Shown here: in pieces, positions 43,520 through 54,649 of the stretch
Numbering within the stretch: the first letter of the stretch is position 1
How the letters are laid out: the number at the start of each line of letters is the position of its first letter
Source of the DNA: Piliocolobus tephrosceles
Taxonomy: Eukaryota; Chordata; Mammalia; Primates; Cercopithecidae
Direction: 5' to 3'
DNA: 64,000 bases
Assembly (NCBI RefSeq): GCF_002776525.5
Contig: NC_045446.1
Span: 69,108,047 to 69,172,046 of the forward strand
Translations under genes and position numbers: made by a program
Notes under the pieces: model-generated
What the model saw: only the letters and a program-made list of their open reading frames with translations
Databases searched by the model: none
What the model was told of the DNA's origin: nothing

Positions 43520-43625
43520 CCCTGAAAGCAAGACCCTTAGGAAATTTTGTTCATGTCTTTATATCCAGAATCTAACCTACTGCCTGGTATACTGTAGGCA
43601 TTGTAGAAGTATTTGTTGACTAGTT
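43520..43625 (+). repeat. L2 3' end
   Basis: ttgttcatgtctttatatcc, tgcctggtatactgtaggca and gaagtatttgttgac are the L2 3' end. Confidence 0.75.
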
Positions 43626-44246
43626 TAATTCTAGGGGGTCTCACATACTAGGATTCTTAAGTTCTAATGTTCAAAGATGAGAACATTCTATAATTTTAGG
43701 ACACTCACATTCTGTGCGTGAGTTCCAAGATGTTGTAAGACAGTTTGACCCCAAGTTTCTATCATGTCATGGTTCTAAAACCCCAGCTGTCTATAGTTAT
43801 ACGAGCAAACTCCCAACTCTTCAGAAGGAGGAGGCGATGGCTTGGAACAAGAACTTTGAGCTCAGACAATTTGCAGTCTTATCTGTGGCCAACCTTTCAA
43901 CATGTGCAGTACATCGTCTACAAGAGAGGGAACATAAGCACAGACATATAAAAGTATACAGTACAAGACAATGCAACCACTTACAGAAAGGGCTGCTCAT
44001 TTTCTCCCGCCTTGAGTGACAGAAGGTTTATAACATAGTCATATCTATCCAGCTTTTCAAACAGACTGAACCTTAGGAAAAATAACGCAGCCCCAGTGGG
44101 CCATTTTAAGGTTCAGTGGGGCTCTAAGGGGGAGGTGGCACAGAGAGCAGCTGATTATTTGCAGGGTAGGGTGGGAAGCTTTTTGTGGTCTGTCCACACA
44201 AGAGCAGCCCACTTGGTTCACATTCACCAGTTCCTGTAGGATTTTG
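43626..44246. other. Intronic sequence, nothing recognised
   Basis: A 101-codon frame at 43714-44019 has no splice sites or family resemblance. Confidence 0.45.
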
Positions 44247-44263
44247 CAGGTTCCATGGCTCTT

Positions 44264-44571
44264 TTTTTTTTTTTTTTTTTTTGAGACAGAGTCTTACTCT
44301 GTCACCCAGGCTGGAGTGCAGTGGCACAATCTCGGTTCACTGCAACCTCCACCTCCCAGGTTCAAGAGATTCTCCTGCCTCAGCCTCACAAGCAGCTGGG
44401 ACTACAGGCACCTGCCACCTGGCCGGCTAATTTTTATTTATTTTGTATTTTTAGTAGAGATGGGGTTTCACTATTTTGCCCAAGCTGGTCTTGAACGCCT
44501 GACCTTGTGATCCACCCACCTCAGTCTCCCAAAGTGCTGGGATTACAGGTGTGAGCCACCACGCCCAGCCT
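44264..44571 (-). mobile_element. Alu (reverse), inner member of a composite
   Basis: A full dimeric Alu in reverse, from tgagacagagtcttactctg to cacgcccagcc. Its right neighbour is an Alu fragment, and both share one outer target duplication: caggttccatggctctt (44247-44263) and caggttccatgactctt (44749-44765). Confidence 0.95.
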
Positions 44572-44748
44572 TTTTTTTTTTTTTTTTCCTAGATGCGCAC
44601 CACCATACCCAGCTAATTTTTGTATTTTTAGTAAAGGCGGGGTTTCACCATGTTGGCCAGGATGGTCTCAATCTCTTGACCTCTTGATCCGCCCGCCTTG
44701 ACCTCCCAAAGTGCTGGGATTACACGTGTGAGCCACTGTGCCCGGACC
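44572..44748 (-). mobile_element. Alu 5'-half fragment (reverse), outer member of the composite
   Basis: After a T-run it resumes at agatgcgcaccaccataccc and runs to cactgtgcccggac, about 160 bp of an Alu's 5' half. With the outer 17-bp target duplication, this suggests an older Alu whose 3' half was replaced by a second Alu through insertion plus deletion or recombination. Confidence 0.85.
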
Positions 44749-44765
44749 CAGGTTCCATGACTCTT

Positions 44766-45172
44766 AAGGTTAACCCCTGAGCTTAACTTTTTGTGACATT
44801 TTACCGAATTGCTGTGTGTGCCATTTGGCTGCTTGATATTAGAAATTCAGCAAGAAGAATTGAAGCAGCAGAAATCAATGCCCAAGGTACAACCTCTGGG
44901 TGGCTTCTTCCTCTGTGTTTTGGTCTCTTTACCTAAAAATTCAGGCTATGGTTCACCGTACAATCTTTTAAGCCAGCATTCCCGATTCACCTTGACAGCC
45001 TGCCTTCCCTGACACCACTGACCAGCTGGTGCTAGAGGGCTGAACATTCCGCATTCCTTTCTCTGAATTAACCTTGTCTTCAGGTCTAATATATCTGCTC
45101 TGTTGTGTTTCTATTTATCTGTATCTGTCTCCTACATGAAAGTATACAGGATATTCTTGGGGAACAGCGCAT
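44766..45172 (+). repeat. Probable L2 fragment (about 44960-45172) after unassigned sequence
   Basis: gccttccctgacaccactga, attaaccttgtcttcaggtc and tctgtctcctacatgaaagt fit a decayed L2. 44766-44960 is unassigned. Confidence 0.5.
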
Positions 45173-45174
45173 TT

Positions 45175-45705
45175 GTGGAGTGAGCTTTTGAGTTCAACAT
45201 AATTGGGGTTTGTATCACAGCCTCACCTCCTATTAGTTTTATGATATTAGGAAAAATACTTCCAGTTTCTCATTTGTAATTTTTTATTTATTTTTGACAG
45301 GGTCTCTGTCACCCAGGCTGGAGTGCAGTAGTATGATCTCGGCTCACTGCAAACGCTATCTCCTGGGTTCAAGCGATTCTCCTGCCTCAGCCTCCCCAGT
45401 AGCTGGGATTTCAGGTGTGCATTACCATTCCCAGCTAATTTTTGTATTTTTAGTAGAGACGGGGTTTCACCATTTTGGCCAGGCTGGTCTTGAACTCCTG
45501 ACCTCAAATGATCACCTGCTTCCATCTCCCAAAGTGCTGGGATTACAGGCGTGAGTCACCATGCCCAGTCCCTCATCTGTAATTTGTCCACCTGACACCC
45601 CTACCTTTTATATAGCTGCTGTGAGGACTAAAGATCATGTATGTGAGTACACAGTATGCATGAGCAAGTGGTTTGTGCTCACCAAATGTCTATTAAAGGT
45701 AACAA
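45175..45705 (+). repeat. MIR SINE split by an Alu
   Basis: Left part: gggtttgtatcacagcctca and tatgatattaggaaaaatac, ttccagtttctcatttgtaa. Right part after 45585: tagctgctgtgaggactaaa to aagtggtttgtgctcaccaa. They are contiguous in the MIR consensus. Confidence 0.8.
45283..45571 (-). mobile_element. Alu (reverse) in MIR, with target-site duplication
   Basis: A dimeric Alu in reverse is flanked by ctcatttgtaattt (45269-45282) and ctcatctgtaattt (45572-45585). Confidence 0.95.
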
Positions 45706-46447
45706 AACCACTCCACCAAGAACCCCATTCATGATTCCCCCTACGGTTCCAGTTTTGGAAAGATTCTGTCTACCAGGCCACATTTATTAAGCCAATATAC
45801 ATTCATTTCCTCATCTTTTATTAACCAAAGACACAATATAATCTTCAATCAGAGCTTCTGATGAGCTTGAGATAACCAGTCCCATACCACACTGAGTTAT
45901 TAGAATTTCAGACAAAAATGAAGAAACACGATATGTTGTTTCAGGGTGTTTGTTACAGCCTCTTCCTGAGTAAATCTGTCAAGCTTTACGAAATAAATAG
46001 TTCCAGAACTAAGTAAATTGTTCCATCATAAACTTCAGGGGCCCTGGGATGAGAACGGCAGAACGGCACTGTGCCCTCCCAGGCCTCATCCCTGTCTCTC
46101 CTTTCTCCCATGCATTCCCTGGTCTCTCCTCAGGCCTCTGGGTTGCTCTGAATATTCATAACTAACATACAGGAGCCCCTAACAAGGTGCCAGGCACAGT
46201 TTCTGCGAGGTACAGTTATTATTGGAAACATGTTAATTTCCTTCCTCTTATTCATTGGCAACTTTGAATTTAAGTGGTTTCCGAGGTAGGGTACACAGAA
46301 CTATTTCCTAGGATGTAAGAAAACATTTTAACTCATGTATTTCAAATTTCTATTTAGTATGTTTTTTAACGCATGTAATACAGGAGTGCTTGGAATATGT
46401 GTATGAAAATGCACTGCTGTACCAATTCAGCATGTACAGGAGCAAGG
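45706..46447. other. Intronic sequence, nothing recognised
   Basis: No named repeat. 45800-46060 is AT-rich and of normal complexity. Confidence 0.45.
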
Positions 46448-46722
46448 GAGGGTCACACTGAGAGTACGGGCTCTGGAGCCAGACTGCCTACATCTGAAAT
46501 CCAGTTCCACTACTTGCCAGCTCAGTGACCTTGGGTAAATTACTTCGCCCTTTGCACCTCGGTTTCTACACCTTTATAAAGGAAAATTAAAAAAAAAAAA
46601 AAAAAAAAAGAGTGCCTACTAATTTCTGGGTTGCTCTGAGGACGAAAGAAATTAAAATAAGTAACATGTTGAGAACTGTGTGTGGCAGCCAGTAAATACC
46701 TATAATAAATGTTCGATGTTGC
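46448..46722 (+). repeat. MIR SINE, near full length, with an (A)20 run
   Basis: gtacgggctctggagccaga, ctcagtgaccttgggtaaat, ggtttctacacctttataaa and gtgtggcagccagtaaatac are forward MIR. The A-run at 46588-46608 sits at the 'taaaatgggg' position. Confidence 0.9.
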
Positions 46723-47084
46723 TATGCATAAATACGTACATGTAAAGTGAGGACTAGCTGTCTTCATCTTTTCTTTTTTATAAAACAGTGTATGATCACG
46801 AAACTATGGCAAATCCTGTTTCATTCCACAAACATTTCCTAAACACTCAGTGATTGGGCTAGAAGGTGAGGGAGATACAATTAGGAAGCACAGCTGCAAG
46901 GGAGCTGGAAGGAGGGGAGGGATAAGTGCACAAGGAGGTCTCAGCAGGGCAGAGGTAGGACCTGTCAAAACAGGACCACAGCCCAGTTCAAGGAGCTACG
47001 GGGCTCATTTCAACTGGAGGAACTGAGAAACGCTTTACTGAGCCTTGGAGGATTTCAATGAGAAGAGATAGGAGCATTAGTATC
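46723..47084. other. Intronic sequence with an inverted L2 3' end at about 46815-46925
   Basis: cattccacaaacatttccta, aacactcagtgattgggcta and gagggagatacaattaggaa fit a reversed L2. Confidence 0.55.
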
Positions 47085-47702
47085 TGTGGCAGAAGGAGGA
47101 ATACTCTGGCCTAAAGCCTTCATCCTTCACCAGGTCTTTAGCAATCTGTCTCCCCACCTGATCCCTTACCTCCCAAGTCTCATTGTTACGATTAGCTTCT
47201 CCTTACCAAGTTCAGTGAGACTTGCTAAGACATGCTGGCCTGCTCTCATTTCCATGGACTCAGTGCTCTCTCTTTTGCCAAGTTTGCAGAGCTCTAGGGC
47301 ACTTTCTGCATTACATCTATCTGAACGGCAATCTATGGAGCATAACCACAAAAGTTTTGCGTCTTAGCTTTTGCGCAAGCTTGTTCCTTCTCCCTGGGGC
47401 ATTTCCTTTCCTCTTCCGTCCTCCTCACAACTACCACCCTATATGTCTCTCAGCTTCCACTCATCCTTCGGGTTTAACTTCCTGACCTCCTCCCTCAAGA
47501 AGCTTTCTTGATGCTTCAAGCCTGCATTTGGCAACCCCTCTAGGTGCTCCCACAACTCCCTAGACTCTCCCTGTTGCAACATTTCTCACCCTGCAGTATT
47601 CACTTGTCTGTGTCCACCCACTAGCTTGCCTTGCCATTGCCATATGTGCCTAGTGCAGTGTCATGCAATGTAGAAAGCAGTAATAAATATTTGTTAGATG
47701 AA
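47085..47702 (+). repeat. L2, long 3' portion (about 0.6 kb)
   Basis: The L2 order is followed almost throughout: caggtctttagcaatctgtc, cttctccctggggcatttcc, tcttcctgacctcct-type block, agaagctttcttgatgcttc, tatgtgcctagtgcagtgtc and taataaatatttgttagatg. It is the longest L2 in the window and non-coding. A (GGAA)n stretch follows at 47709-47735. Confidence 0.85.
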
Positions 47703-48311
47703 TAAAGGTAGAAGGAAGGTAGGAAGGAAGGAGAGTACCTTGATTATGGCACAAAAGTCTATGTCAAGAGAGCAGTCATATATGAGACATAAGTGAGAAC
47801 ACTAGAAAAAGGAAATCAGACCTTAACTGGGGAGTCATGGAAATTTTTAAAGCAGGGAAGTGACCAGACCAGGGCTGTACTGTAGAAGGATCTGCTCTTT
47901 AAACATAAAGGCACCTGCTCAGTCACCTAGATCTCCTTTCTAACTGGCTCAGCTCGGGCAGGATGTTGAAAATCCAGATGATCTTCTGAGCTTGCTTTTT
48001 GGGTGGGGCTCAGACGTACGTTTGCGTGGGCAAATAAAGATGCCTGATTCCATGGGACTGGGGTGTAGGTGTGCCTTCCCACGTGTCCTGGTTATCAGCT
48101 GAAGAGAACCTGGCATTGCAGATTCTTCTACTGTGTCTGTGGTAAAAAAGAGTGGGATGACTGAAACGAACCTCCTCACACCTAACTCCAACAACCAAGA
48201 GGACCAGTGAAGGGTGCAGGGGAACCATCCAGGTTTCGAGAGAGGTGGTCTCCATGAGCCCAGCTCTGGCTCATAGGAGATGAAGATGGAGAAAGAAGGA
48301 AACAAAGTGAA
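47703..48311. other. Intronic sequence, nothing firmly recognised
   Basis: 47800-47880 (catggaaatttttaaagcag; ggaagtgaccagaccagggc) may be another inverted L2 piece. The rest, including a 130-codon minus frame, is unassigned. Confidence 0.4.
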
Positions 48312-48951
48312 TGATACAGTTTGGATATCTGTTCCCTCCAAATCTCATGCTGAAATGTGATCCGCAGTGTTGGAAATGGTGCCTGGGGGGAAGTGTTGGA
48401 TCACAGGGGTGGATCTTATGAATTACGTGGTGCCCTCCCCATGAAAATGAATCAGTTCTGGCTCTGTTAGTTCACTTGAGATCTGGTTGTTAAAGAGTCT
48501 GGGACCTTCCCCCTCAGTCTGGTTCCCTATACTCATGCTCCCTCTCTTTCCAGGTGACACACACGCTCTCCCTTTGCCTTCTGCGATAAGTAAAAGTTTC
48601 CTAAGGCCTCATCAGAAGCCGAGCAGATGCTGGTGCTGTGCTTGTATAGCCTGTAGCACCATGACCCAAATTAACCTATTTTCTTTTGTTTGAGATGGGG
48701 TCTCACTCTGTCACCCAGGCTGGAGTGTCGTGGAACAATCTTGGCTCACTGCAACCTCTGTCTCCTAGGCTCAAGCAATCCTCCCACCTTGGCCTCCTGA
48801 GTAGCTGGGAGCACAGGTGTGTGCCACCATGCCTAGCTAATTTTTTGTGTTTTGGCGACAGACGAGGTTTTGGGGACAGACTGCTTTTTTCTTTATAAAG
48901 AAATTCCAGCCTCAGGAGTTCTTTTATAGCGATGCAAAACAGACTAACACA
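48312..48951 (+). mobile_element. MaLR LTR, MST-type (solo), split by an Alu
   Basis: It starts tgatacagtttggatatctg, with aatctcatgctgaaatgtga and gatcacaggggtggatctta, and ends gatgcaaaacagactaacaca: TG...CA termini as in MaLR LTRs. An Alu fragment lies between ttaacctattttcttttgt and ctttataaagaaattccagc. No internal retroelement sequence is present. Confidence 0.88.
48685..48885 (-). mobile_element. Alu fragment (reverse) in the MST LTR
   Basis: tgagatggggtctcactctg to accatgcctagctaattttt is the Alu 3' half in reverse. The remaining part is short and diverged (ggcgacagacgaggttttgg). Confidence 0.85.
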
Positions 48952-49044
48952 GTTAGGGAGTGCAGACACCTGTATGGTTGAGATTGGCAGAGGGGTGGGG
49001 CATTTACAGAGCTTCTCCTGGAGGCCAGGAACTGGCCCAGATTC

Positions 49045-49198
49045 TCCACAAGATCTTCTCCTTAAAACACTCTCAGCAGGAAAATTCATCTCCATTTTTC
49101 AGGTGAAGAAACAGAGGCTTAGAGAAGCGAAGTCAATTGTCTGTGGTCATAAGGCCCAGATGAGAACCCGTAACTTCAATGCTGTTTCCAAGTGGTGG
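49045..49198 (-). repeat. MIR SINE (reverse)
   Basis: catttttcaggtgaagaaac, agaggcttagagaagcgaag and gtggtcataaggcccagatg are reversed MIR. Confidence 0.8.
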
Positions 49199-49284
49199 TG
49201 AGAGTGAAATTCATCAGCTCTGTTTTGGATTTTCTGCCAGGCATAGGGAAAGGGAGAGGCCTGTCTATCAGGGGAACTCAGCTA

Positions 49285-49535
49285 AAGCAGAAAGACCATG
49301 AACTTCCTATTGGGCAAACCAAGGATCAAAGCCTAATGTGGCTGCTGGCTATGTGACCTTTGATAAGTCACTTTACTTCTCTTAGTGTTCATTTTCTCCT
49401 CAGAACAAAAGGAGTGACGATACCCACTGCAAACAGTTGCTGAAGGACCGGTGATCTTACGCTCACCACGAGCCCAGCAGTCTGCTTGCTGATGGTAAAG
49501 GCTCAGCCAATATTGGTTTCCTCTGCCATCTCTCC
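49285..49535 (+). repeat. MIR SINE
   Basis: tggctatgtgacctttgata, agtcactttacttctcttag, cattttctcctcagaacaaa and aaaggctcagccaatattgg are forward MIR. Confidence 0.8.
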
Positions 49536-51353
49536 AGCTGTAGGTCTGTCATAGAGAGAACATGGTGGTTTTGGGAAAGAAGCAATAACAGATTTGCAAG
49601 CCTGCCAATTACACTTTTATCAATGTGTTACTTGATGATATCAGAAAAAGGAGAAACGTGTTAGGGAAACTGTCCTAATACATAAAGAGAACATAGGACA
49701 AGGGAATCCTAAGATCTGCAGAAACAATTTCCATTACACCCTTGTGTGAATCGGTGATGGTAACTTTCTCTTGCATTTGAAATCTAACCTATAAATAGAG
49801 CAAGCTAGTTGTCCAAGAAGAACATTCAACCATTCTGGATTCTTAGTGTATCTTTGGAACATTCATGAGACTAAAATTATGAGGGCTAGATGATGAACAA
49901 GTTTATTACTCTGTCAAAAAGAAAGACCATTAACAAAATGTACTTTTTAACACTTTGCTCAGCAGTCCTGAGAAACCCATCTAAATGCCCAAATGGAATC
50001 TTATTGGTCTATGATAAAACCCCATCTAGTCTATGGTAGGAAAATTCACGTGAGCTTACACAATGGAAAAGTGTGAGTCCTCAACTGTAACATGAGCACT
50101 AGCTGTGGGCTGCAGGGAAGGCACTTTCCTCCCTGGATTATCGGAAGAGCGTCCTAATAACCTTTTAACTGGCAGCCCTGTAATTTAGAATCTTGTGTGT
50201 AAAACACTTAGCCCAACACACAGCCATTAGTCAATAAATGACACCTAGAAAGAAAACAAAATAAAATCCTTAGACCTAAGTAGGTACCTCATCTCAGTGG
50301 CACACTGCCCTGATGGATTCATCCTTTCCAGAAACATTTTAGTTTGTTCACCTAAAACCAAATGCATTCTTTTTCTTCTCATATGCTGGCCACAGGGCAT
50401 TCAGTTGCTTCATTGAATAAGTGAAATTACACTCAGTTCTGAGCAGAGGACGGGGCACTGAAGAAAACTAAAGTCTCTTTCTGATAGAAAGGTCTGCGGC
50501 TCGTGGAGGGTCAGGAATTCTAATGCACTGGTATCATGCCCTGCTTTTTATTCCAGTGAGTTATGTTCTTCTCTACTGCTTGAATAGACTATCCTGCCAA
50601 AGAGGGACCACGTATTGCTCACCTATGTGTTCTGGTCTTACTCAGAGTCTCAGCTCAGCAAAGAAAGACAGCTGGTTTCCCTAGTTATTTAAAATGGGTT
50701 GAATCCACTTTTGCAAAGCATTTCAAAGAACTGGAAATCTGAAAATCTAGACTGACTATTCATCCGGGTTTGTCAGTGACAGCCCAAATTTACATCTGTT
50801 ATCCTACATTAATGAATAATAGTTCCCCCTTTACTGTAAAAATGTCTTGACTTGGTCAATTATTTACATGGCCACCCTGTTTGAGGGCAGTGAAGTACAG
50901 ATTCAGTTCCACATCACAGGCTGCAGTCTGTAGCAATGGAATAGTGGTCAAGATAGCTGGGTGCAGGTCAATAAAGCAGTCCAAGATCGTGGGCAAAGCA
51001 GCCCAAGATCCTTTCCTCTGTTAGATGGTTATTCTCTAAGGTTCCTTTATAGTCCAACAAAAGATAGCAGAGCTGTAGTCTACACCTCAAGAGGTTGCTC
51101 TGAGGGTTAAAGGAGACTATGGAAAAAATGCAGGACACAAATGACTTAATTTACAATGAAGAGTCAGATTCCTCTAACATAGCAGATACTTAAAAATATT
51201 TATGGAACAAATAAATTTGTATAAATGCATAGGAAAAAAGATTGGTTAAAAATAATAAAAAAAAACACATTAACAATGGTTATCACTGTTACAGGCAATT
51301 TAAAATTTTTAATATGCTTTTATAGCTTCAAAATTTCTACATTTAGTATATAT
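49536..51353. other. Long repeat-poor intronic stretch with a MIR-like tail near 50200
   Basis: About 1.8 kb with only one weak MIR (gtgtgtaaaacacttagccc, ttagtcaataaatgac). The rest has no element I can name and may include conserved non-coding DNA. No exon is supported. Confidence 0.45.
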
Positions 51354-51365
51354 AGTTCTTTTTAT

Positions 51366-51542
51366 TTTTATTTATTTATTTAAAAAATTTATTTTAGAGG
51401 TGAGGTCTTGCTGTGCTGCCCAGGCTAGAATGCAGTGGCTATTCACAGGCACAATCATAGGGTACTGTGGCCTTGAACTCCTGGACTCAGGTGATCCTCC
51501 TGACTCAGTCTCCTGAGTAGTTGGGATCATAAGTGTAAGCCA
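51366..51542 (-). mobile_element. 7SL-derived fossil monomer (FAM-like) with preserved target duplication
   Basis: In reverse it carries gcagtggctattcacaggc, a segment of 7SL RNA that dimeric Alus lost, plus tgcccaggctagaatgca and cctgactcagtctcctgagt. It is therefore an Alu-precursor type monomer. The perfect 12-bp target copy agttctttttat lies at 51354-51365 and 51543-51554. Confidence 0.8.
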
Positions 51543-51655
51543 AGTTCTTTTTATACTTTTAAAGATTATTTTTAAAAACCTCATGAGCAAATGAAATAAT
51601 AAATGTGAAAATATCTGGCATCTAGTAGGTATTCATAGACGTTGACTTTTAAGCT

Positions 51656-51943
51656 TTTTTTTTTTTTTTTAAGACAGAGTCTTGCTCTGTCACCACAACA
51701 GAGTGCAGTGGCACAATCTCGGCTCATTGCAACCTCTGTCTCCCAGGTTCAAGTGATTCTCCTGCCTCAGTCTCCAGCTGGGACTATAGGCAAGCACCAC
51801 CATGCTCAACTAATTTTTGTATTTTTAGTAGAGACGGGGTTTCACCATGTTGGCCAGGATGGTCTCAATCTCTTGACCTTATGATCTGCCTGCCTCGGCC
51901 TTCCAAAGTGCTGGGATTACAGGCATGAGCCACCATGTCTGGC
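51656..51943 (-). mobile_element. Alu (reverse)
   Basis: A dimeric Alu in reverse from aagacagagtcttgctctgt to ccaccatgtctggcc, with a small deletion in the left part (tcagtctccagctgggact). Confidence 0.95.
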
Positions 51944-52009
51944 CCCTTAAATAAGATTTTTATACATTAATATTAGTAGTATAATTTAGTATAAACTGAT
52001 TTTTAAAAT

Positions 52010-52485
52010 GTGAAAGCTTTTCAACTGAGCAATTCCACTTTTAGGAATTTATCCCTAAAATTAGGATATCTCAGAAGATTTACACTAAGGATATTTATCA
52101 CAACATCATTTGTAGTAGTAAAAAGTAAAACATTTAAAAAATGTTAAAAAGGAAAAACATCCTTAATGTTAAAAAGTAAATGCTTACTTGTGTAATGAAG
52201 GGATAATGCTGATATTACACAGATATTATAAGATATGTTTGTAAAGAATATTAAGCGATGTGGGAAACAGGATATAAAAAGAGTTTTATGCAAAATTGTG
52301 TAAAAGGTAATTCTGACTTTTGTTCAATTGTGTATGGGTGCAATCTGTACAAAAATGTTAAGACCAGTTACCTTAGGGCAGTACATTAGAAATAATTGTT
52401 TTCCTGATTTTTAAAATATATTCTAATTTTTCAAGTAACACATGTGACTATGAGATTTTTTTAAAAAGCAATAAATGCTATTTTT
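52010..52485 (+). repeat. Old L1 (L1M-type) 3' end, forward
   Basis: actgagcaattccactttta, ggaatttatccctaaaatta and ggatatttatcacaacatca are the ORF2 C-terminal region of an old L1 in forward order, decayed. 3'UTR-like AT-rich sequence follows. Confidence 0.65.
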
Positions 52486-52997
52486 AACAGAATTAGACAC
52501 ACATACAGAAAAGTCAGCCATGATGACAGTTTCTCCCTTGGGTCCCTAATGGGAGGAGCTCAGCAGACTCACAGCCTCCCAGGTCTTTTCCAGCCTATTC
52601 AATCTTGTGGGTCTTACTCCCCTGGCCTGGCAGCTCACAGTAAGTCAACTCTCCTTGACAATGGTTATTTTCAGGAGCGGGTCCCGGGCCATTTGTCTCT
52701 GTGAGTTATGTTGGAAAAATGGTCTTTAAAAAACAGGACGCAGTAAATTTCTCAGGCTCGTCATTTGATCTCCAGCTTTCCTCCTCACAGATTTCTTGGG
52801 GACTTAAAAAAAATTTTTTTTAAAACTGTTTGCCAGGAACAGACCTGTTTCACCCGCCTGCCTGGGCAGCTGGTCTCCTGAACACCGAGAAGAGAGCCCC
52901 TTAGGTTTCTCTGGTCTTCACACAGGGATGGCCTGCCAGCTAGTCTGCTTGTTTGACACAGGTATATTCGATGAGGACTTTCACTGAGTTTTTAAAA
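52486..52997. other. Intronic sequence, nothing recognised
   Basis: No named repeat. aaaaaaattttttttaaaact near 52809 is a short near-palindromic A/T run. Confidence 0.45.
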
Positions 52998-53885
52998 ATA
53001 TCAGGCTTATTGACACATAATTCATATACCATACAGGCCACTCATCTAAAGTGTTCAATCCAATGGGTTCTAGTATATTCGCAGAGTATTGCAGCCATCA
53101 CCACAATCCATTTTAGAACATTTCATCATCCTAAAGAGAAACTCCACACTCATTAGCAGTCACTCCCTATTGTCCTCCAATTCCCTGCAGCCTAGGCAAT
53201 CACTCATCTACTTTCTGTCGCTACAGATTTGCCTATCCTGAGCATTCATAAAAATGGGATCATATAATATGTGTTCTTTTGTAGCTTCTTGCACTTAGCA
53301 AAATGTTTTCTCAAGGGTTCATCCAAGTTGAAGCAATGATTAGGATTTCATTTCATTTCACTGACAAATAACATTGCATTGTATGGATATACCACATTCT
53401 GTTTATCCATTTATGAAATTTGGGTTGATTCAAACTTTGGTTATTTTCACTTTTTGGCTATTACTCATAATACTGCTGCAAATCTTAGTGCCTACATTTT
53501 TCTGTGAGAGTATGTTTTTACCTCTTTTGGGTATATACCTAGGAGTGGAATTGCTGAATTGTATGCTTAGCCTTTTAAGGAACTGCCAAATTGTCTTCCA
53601 AAGTGGCTGTATCATTTTAAATGCCCACTGGCAGTGTATGAGGGTGCCAATTTCTCTGCATCCTCACAAACACTTGTTATTATCTGACTTTTTTATTCTA
53701 GCCACTACAGTGAGTATGAAGCAGTATCTCACTGTGGTTTGATCTGCATTTCCCCTAATGGCATATGATGCTGGGCATATCTTCATGTCCTTATTTGCCA
53801 TTTGTACATCTTCTTTGGAGAAATGTCTATTCAGATCCATTGCCCAATTTTTAATTCGATTTATCTTTTTATTACTAAAGTGTAA
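52998..53885 (-). repeat. Old L1 (L1M-type), 3' part of ORF2 and 3'UTR, reverse
   Basis: The minus strand reads old L1 ORF2 C-terminus in pieces (DLNRHFSKEDVQMANKDMKI; PLWKTIWQFLKRL) with stops and frame shifts, followed by the 3'UTR (reverse of tatatacctaggagtggaat ... ggcttattgacacataattc). It is heavily mutated and inert. Confidence 0.9.
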
Positions 53886-53892
53886 GTACTGT

Positions 53893-54300
53893 TTTTTTCC
53901 CCCAAGAATTTGTTTTGTGCTTACTCTGTCAGGCAGTGTTCTAAGCATCACTGATAGACAAGGAAGACAAAGCCCTTGCTCTCAAAAGCTTACATTCTAG
54001 TGAAAGAAAACGTTAATGAACAAGTAAGCAAATAACTATATAGAACAAGATCAAATGTGATAAATATTAGACTGGTGCAAAAGTAACTGCGGTTTTGCCA
54101 TTAAATATAATAGCAAAAACTGTAATTACTTTTGCACCAACTTAATACAAAGTTGTCAGGTGGGTACGAGGTTAGGAGTGATGGCATGGGCGTGTTGTTT
54201 TAAATAGCATGGTCAGGGAAGCCCTCACTGAGGAGTGACATGTAAGCAGAGATCTGAAGTAAGTGAAGGAGTGAGCCAAGCAGACACCGGGGCAAGAGCT
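53893..54300 (-). repeat. L2 3' portion (reverse), split by a MADE1 element
   Basis: Left half: tgtgcttactctgtcaggca, gtgttctaagcatcactgat and aaaagcttacattctagtga. Right half: atggtcagggaagccctcac, gtgacatgtaagcagagatc and tgaagtaagtgaaggagtga. This is the reverse of the L2 3' end and upstream region. Confidence 0.85.
54067..54145 (+). mobile_element. MADE1 mariner MITE (79 bp), miR-548-type hairpin
   Basis: The two arms (actggtgcaaaagtaactgc; attacttttgcaccaactta) form a near-perfect inverted repeat of about 37 bp with a tiny loop (ttaaatataa). It is flanked by TA on both sides (54065-54066 and 54146-54147). MADE1 is the miniature element of Hsmar1, and several of its copies yield miR-548 family microRNAs. 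If TENM4 reads through, the hairpin would form in its intron on either strand, because MADE1 is palindromic. Whether this copy is processed is unknown. Confidence 0.93.
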
Positions 54301-54649
54301 TTTAGGCAGAGGGCCCCACAACTGCAAAGCCCCTGCAGCAGGACCAAGTTCATCTGAGGGACAGTGAGGAAGCTAACAGGACTAGAAAAGCATAACAATG
54401 AGGTAAACGCTAGGAAATCAGCCTTGAGACATTGTCAGGGGCCAGGTTAAAGATGTGCAAACACTGCAAACTAAAGGTCATGATGCTTGGGTGTTCTTAT
54501 TAGCAAGTTCCCTGAGGGCGGGGACTGCTTTATTCATATGGCCACAGGCCACATGGTAATTCCACATGTAGTGGGTACTTCACTACAAATCACAACCAAT
54601 TTTGACCTAATGAACTCCTAATAAAAACAACATTTACATGTGAGTAGTA
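54301..54649. other. Intronic sequence with an L2 3' end (+) at about 54490-54585
   Basis: gcaagttccctgagggcggg, gactgctttattcatatggc and gtagtgggtacttcac mark the L2. Confidence 0.5.

Noticed and set aside
48312..48951. Possible endogenous retrovirus with genes
   Set aside because: Only an LTR is present here, and likewise at 18688, 32006 and 57360; no gag, pol or env sequence accompanies any of them.
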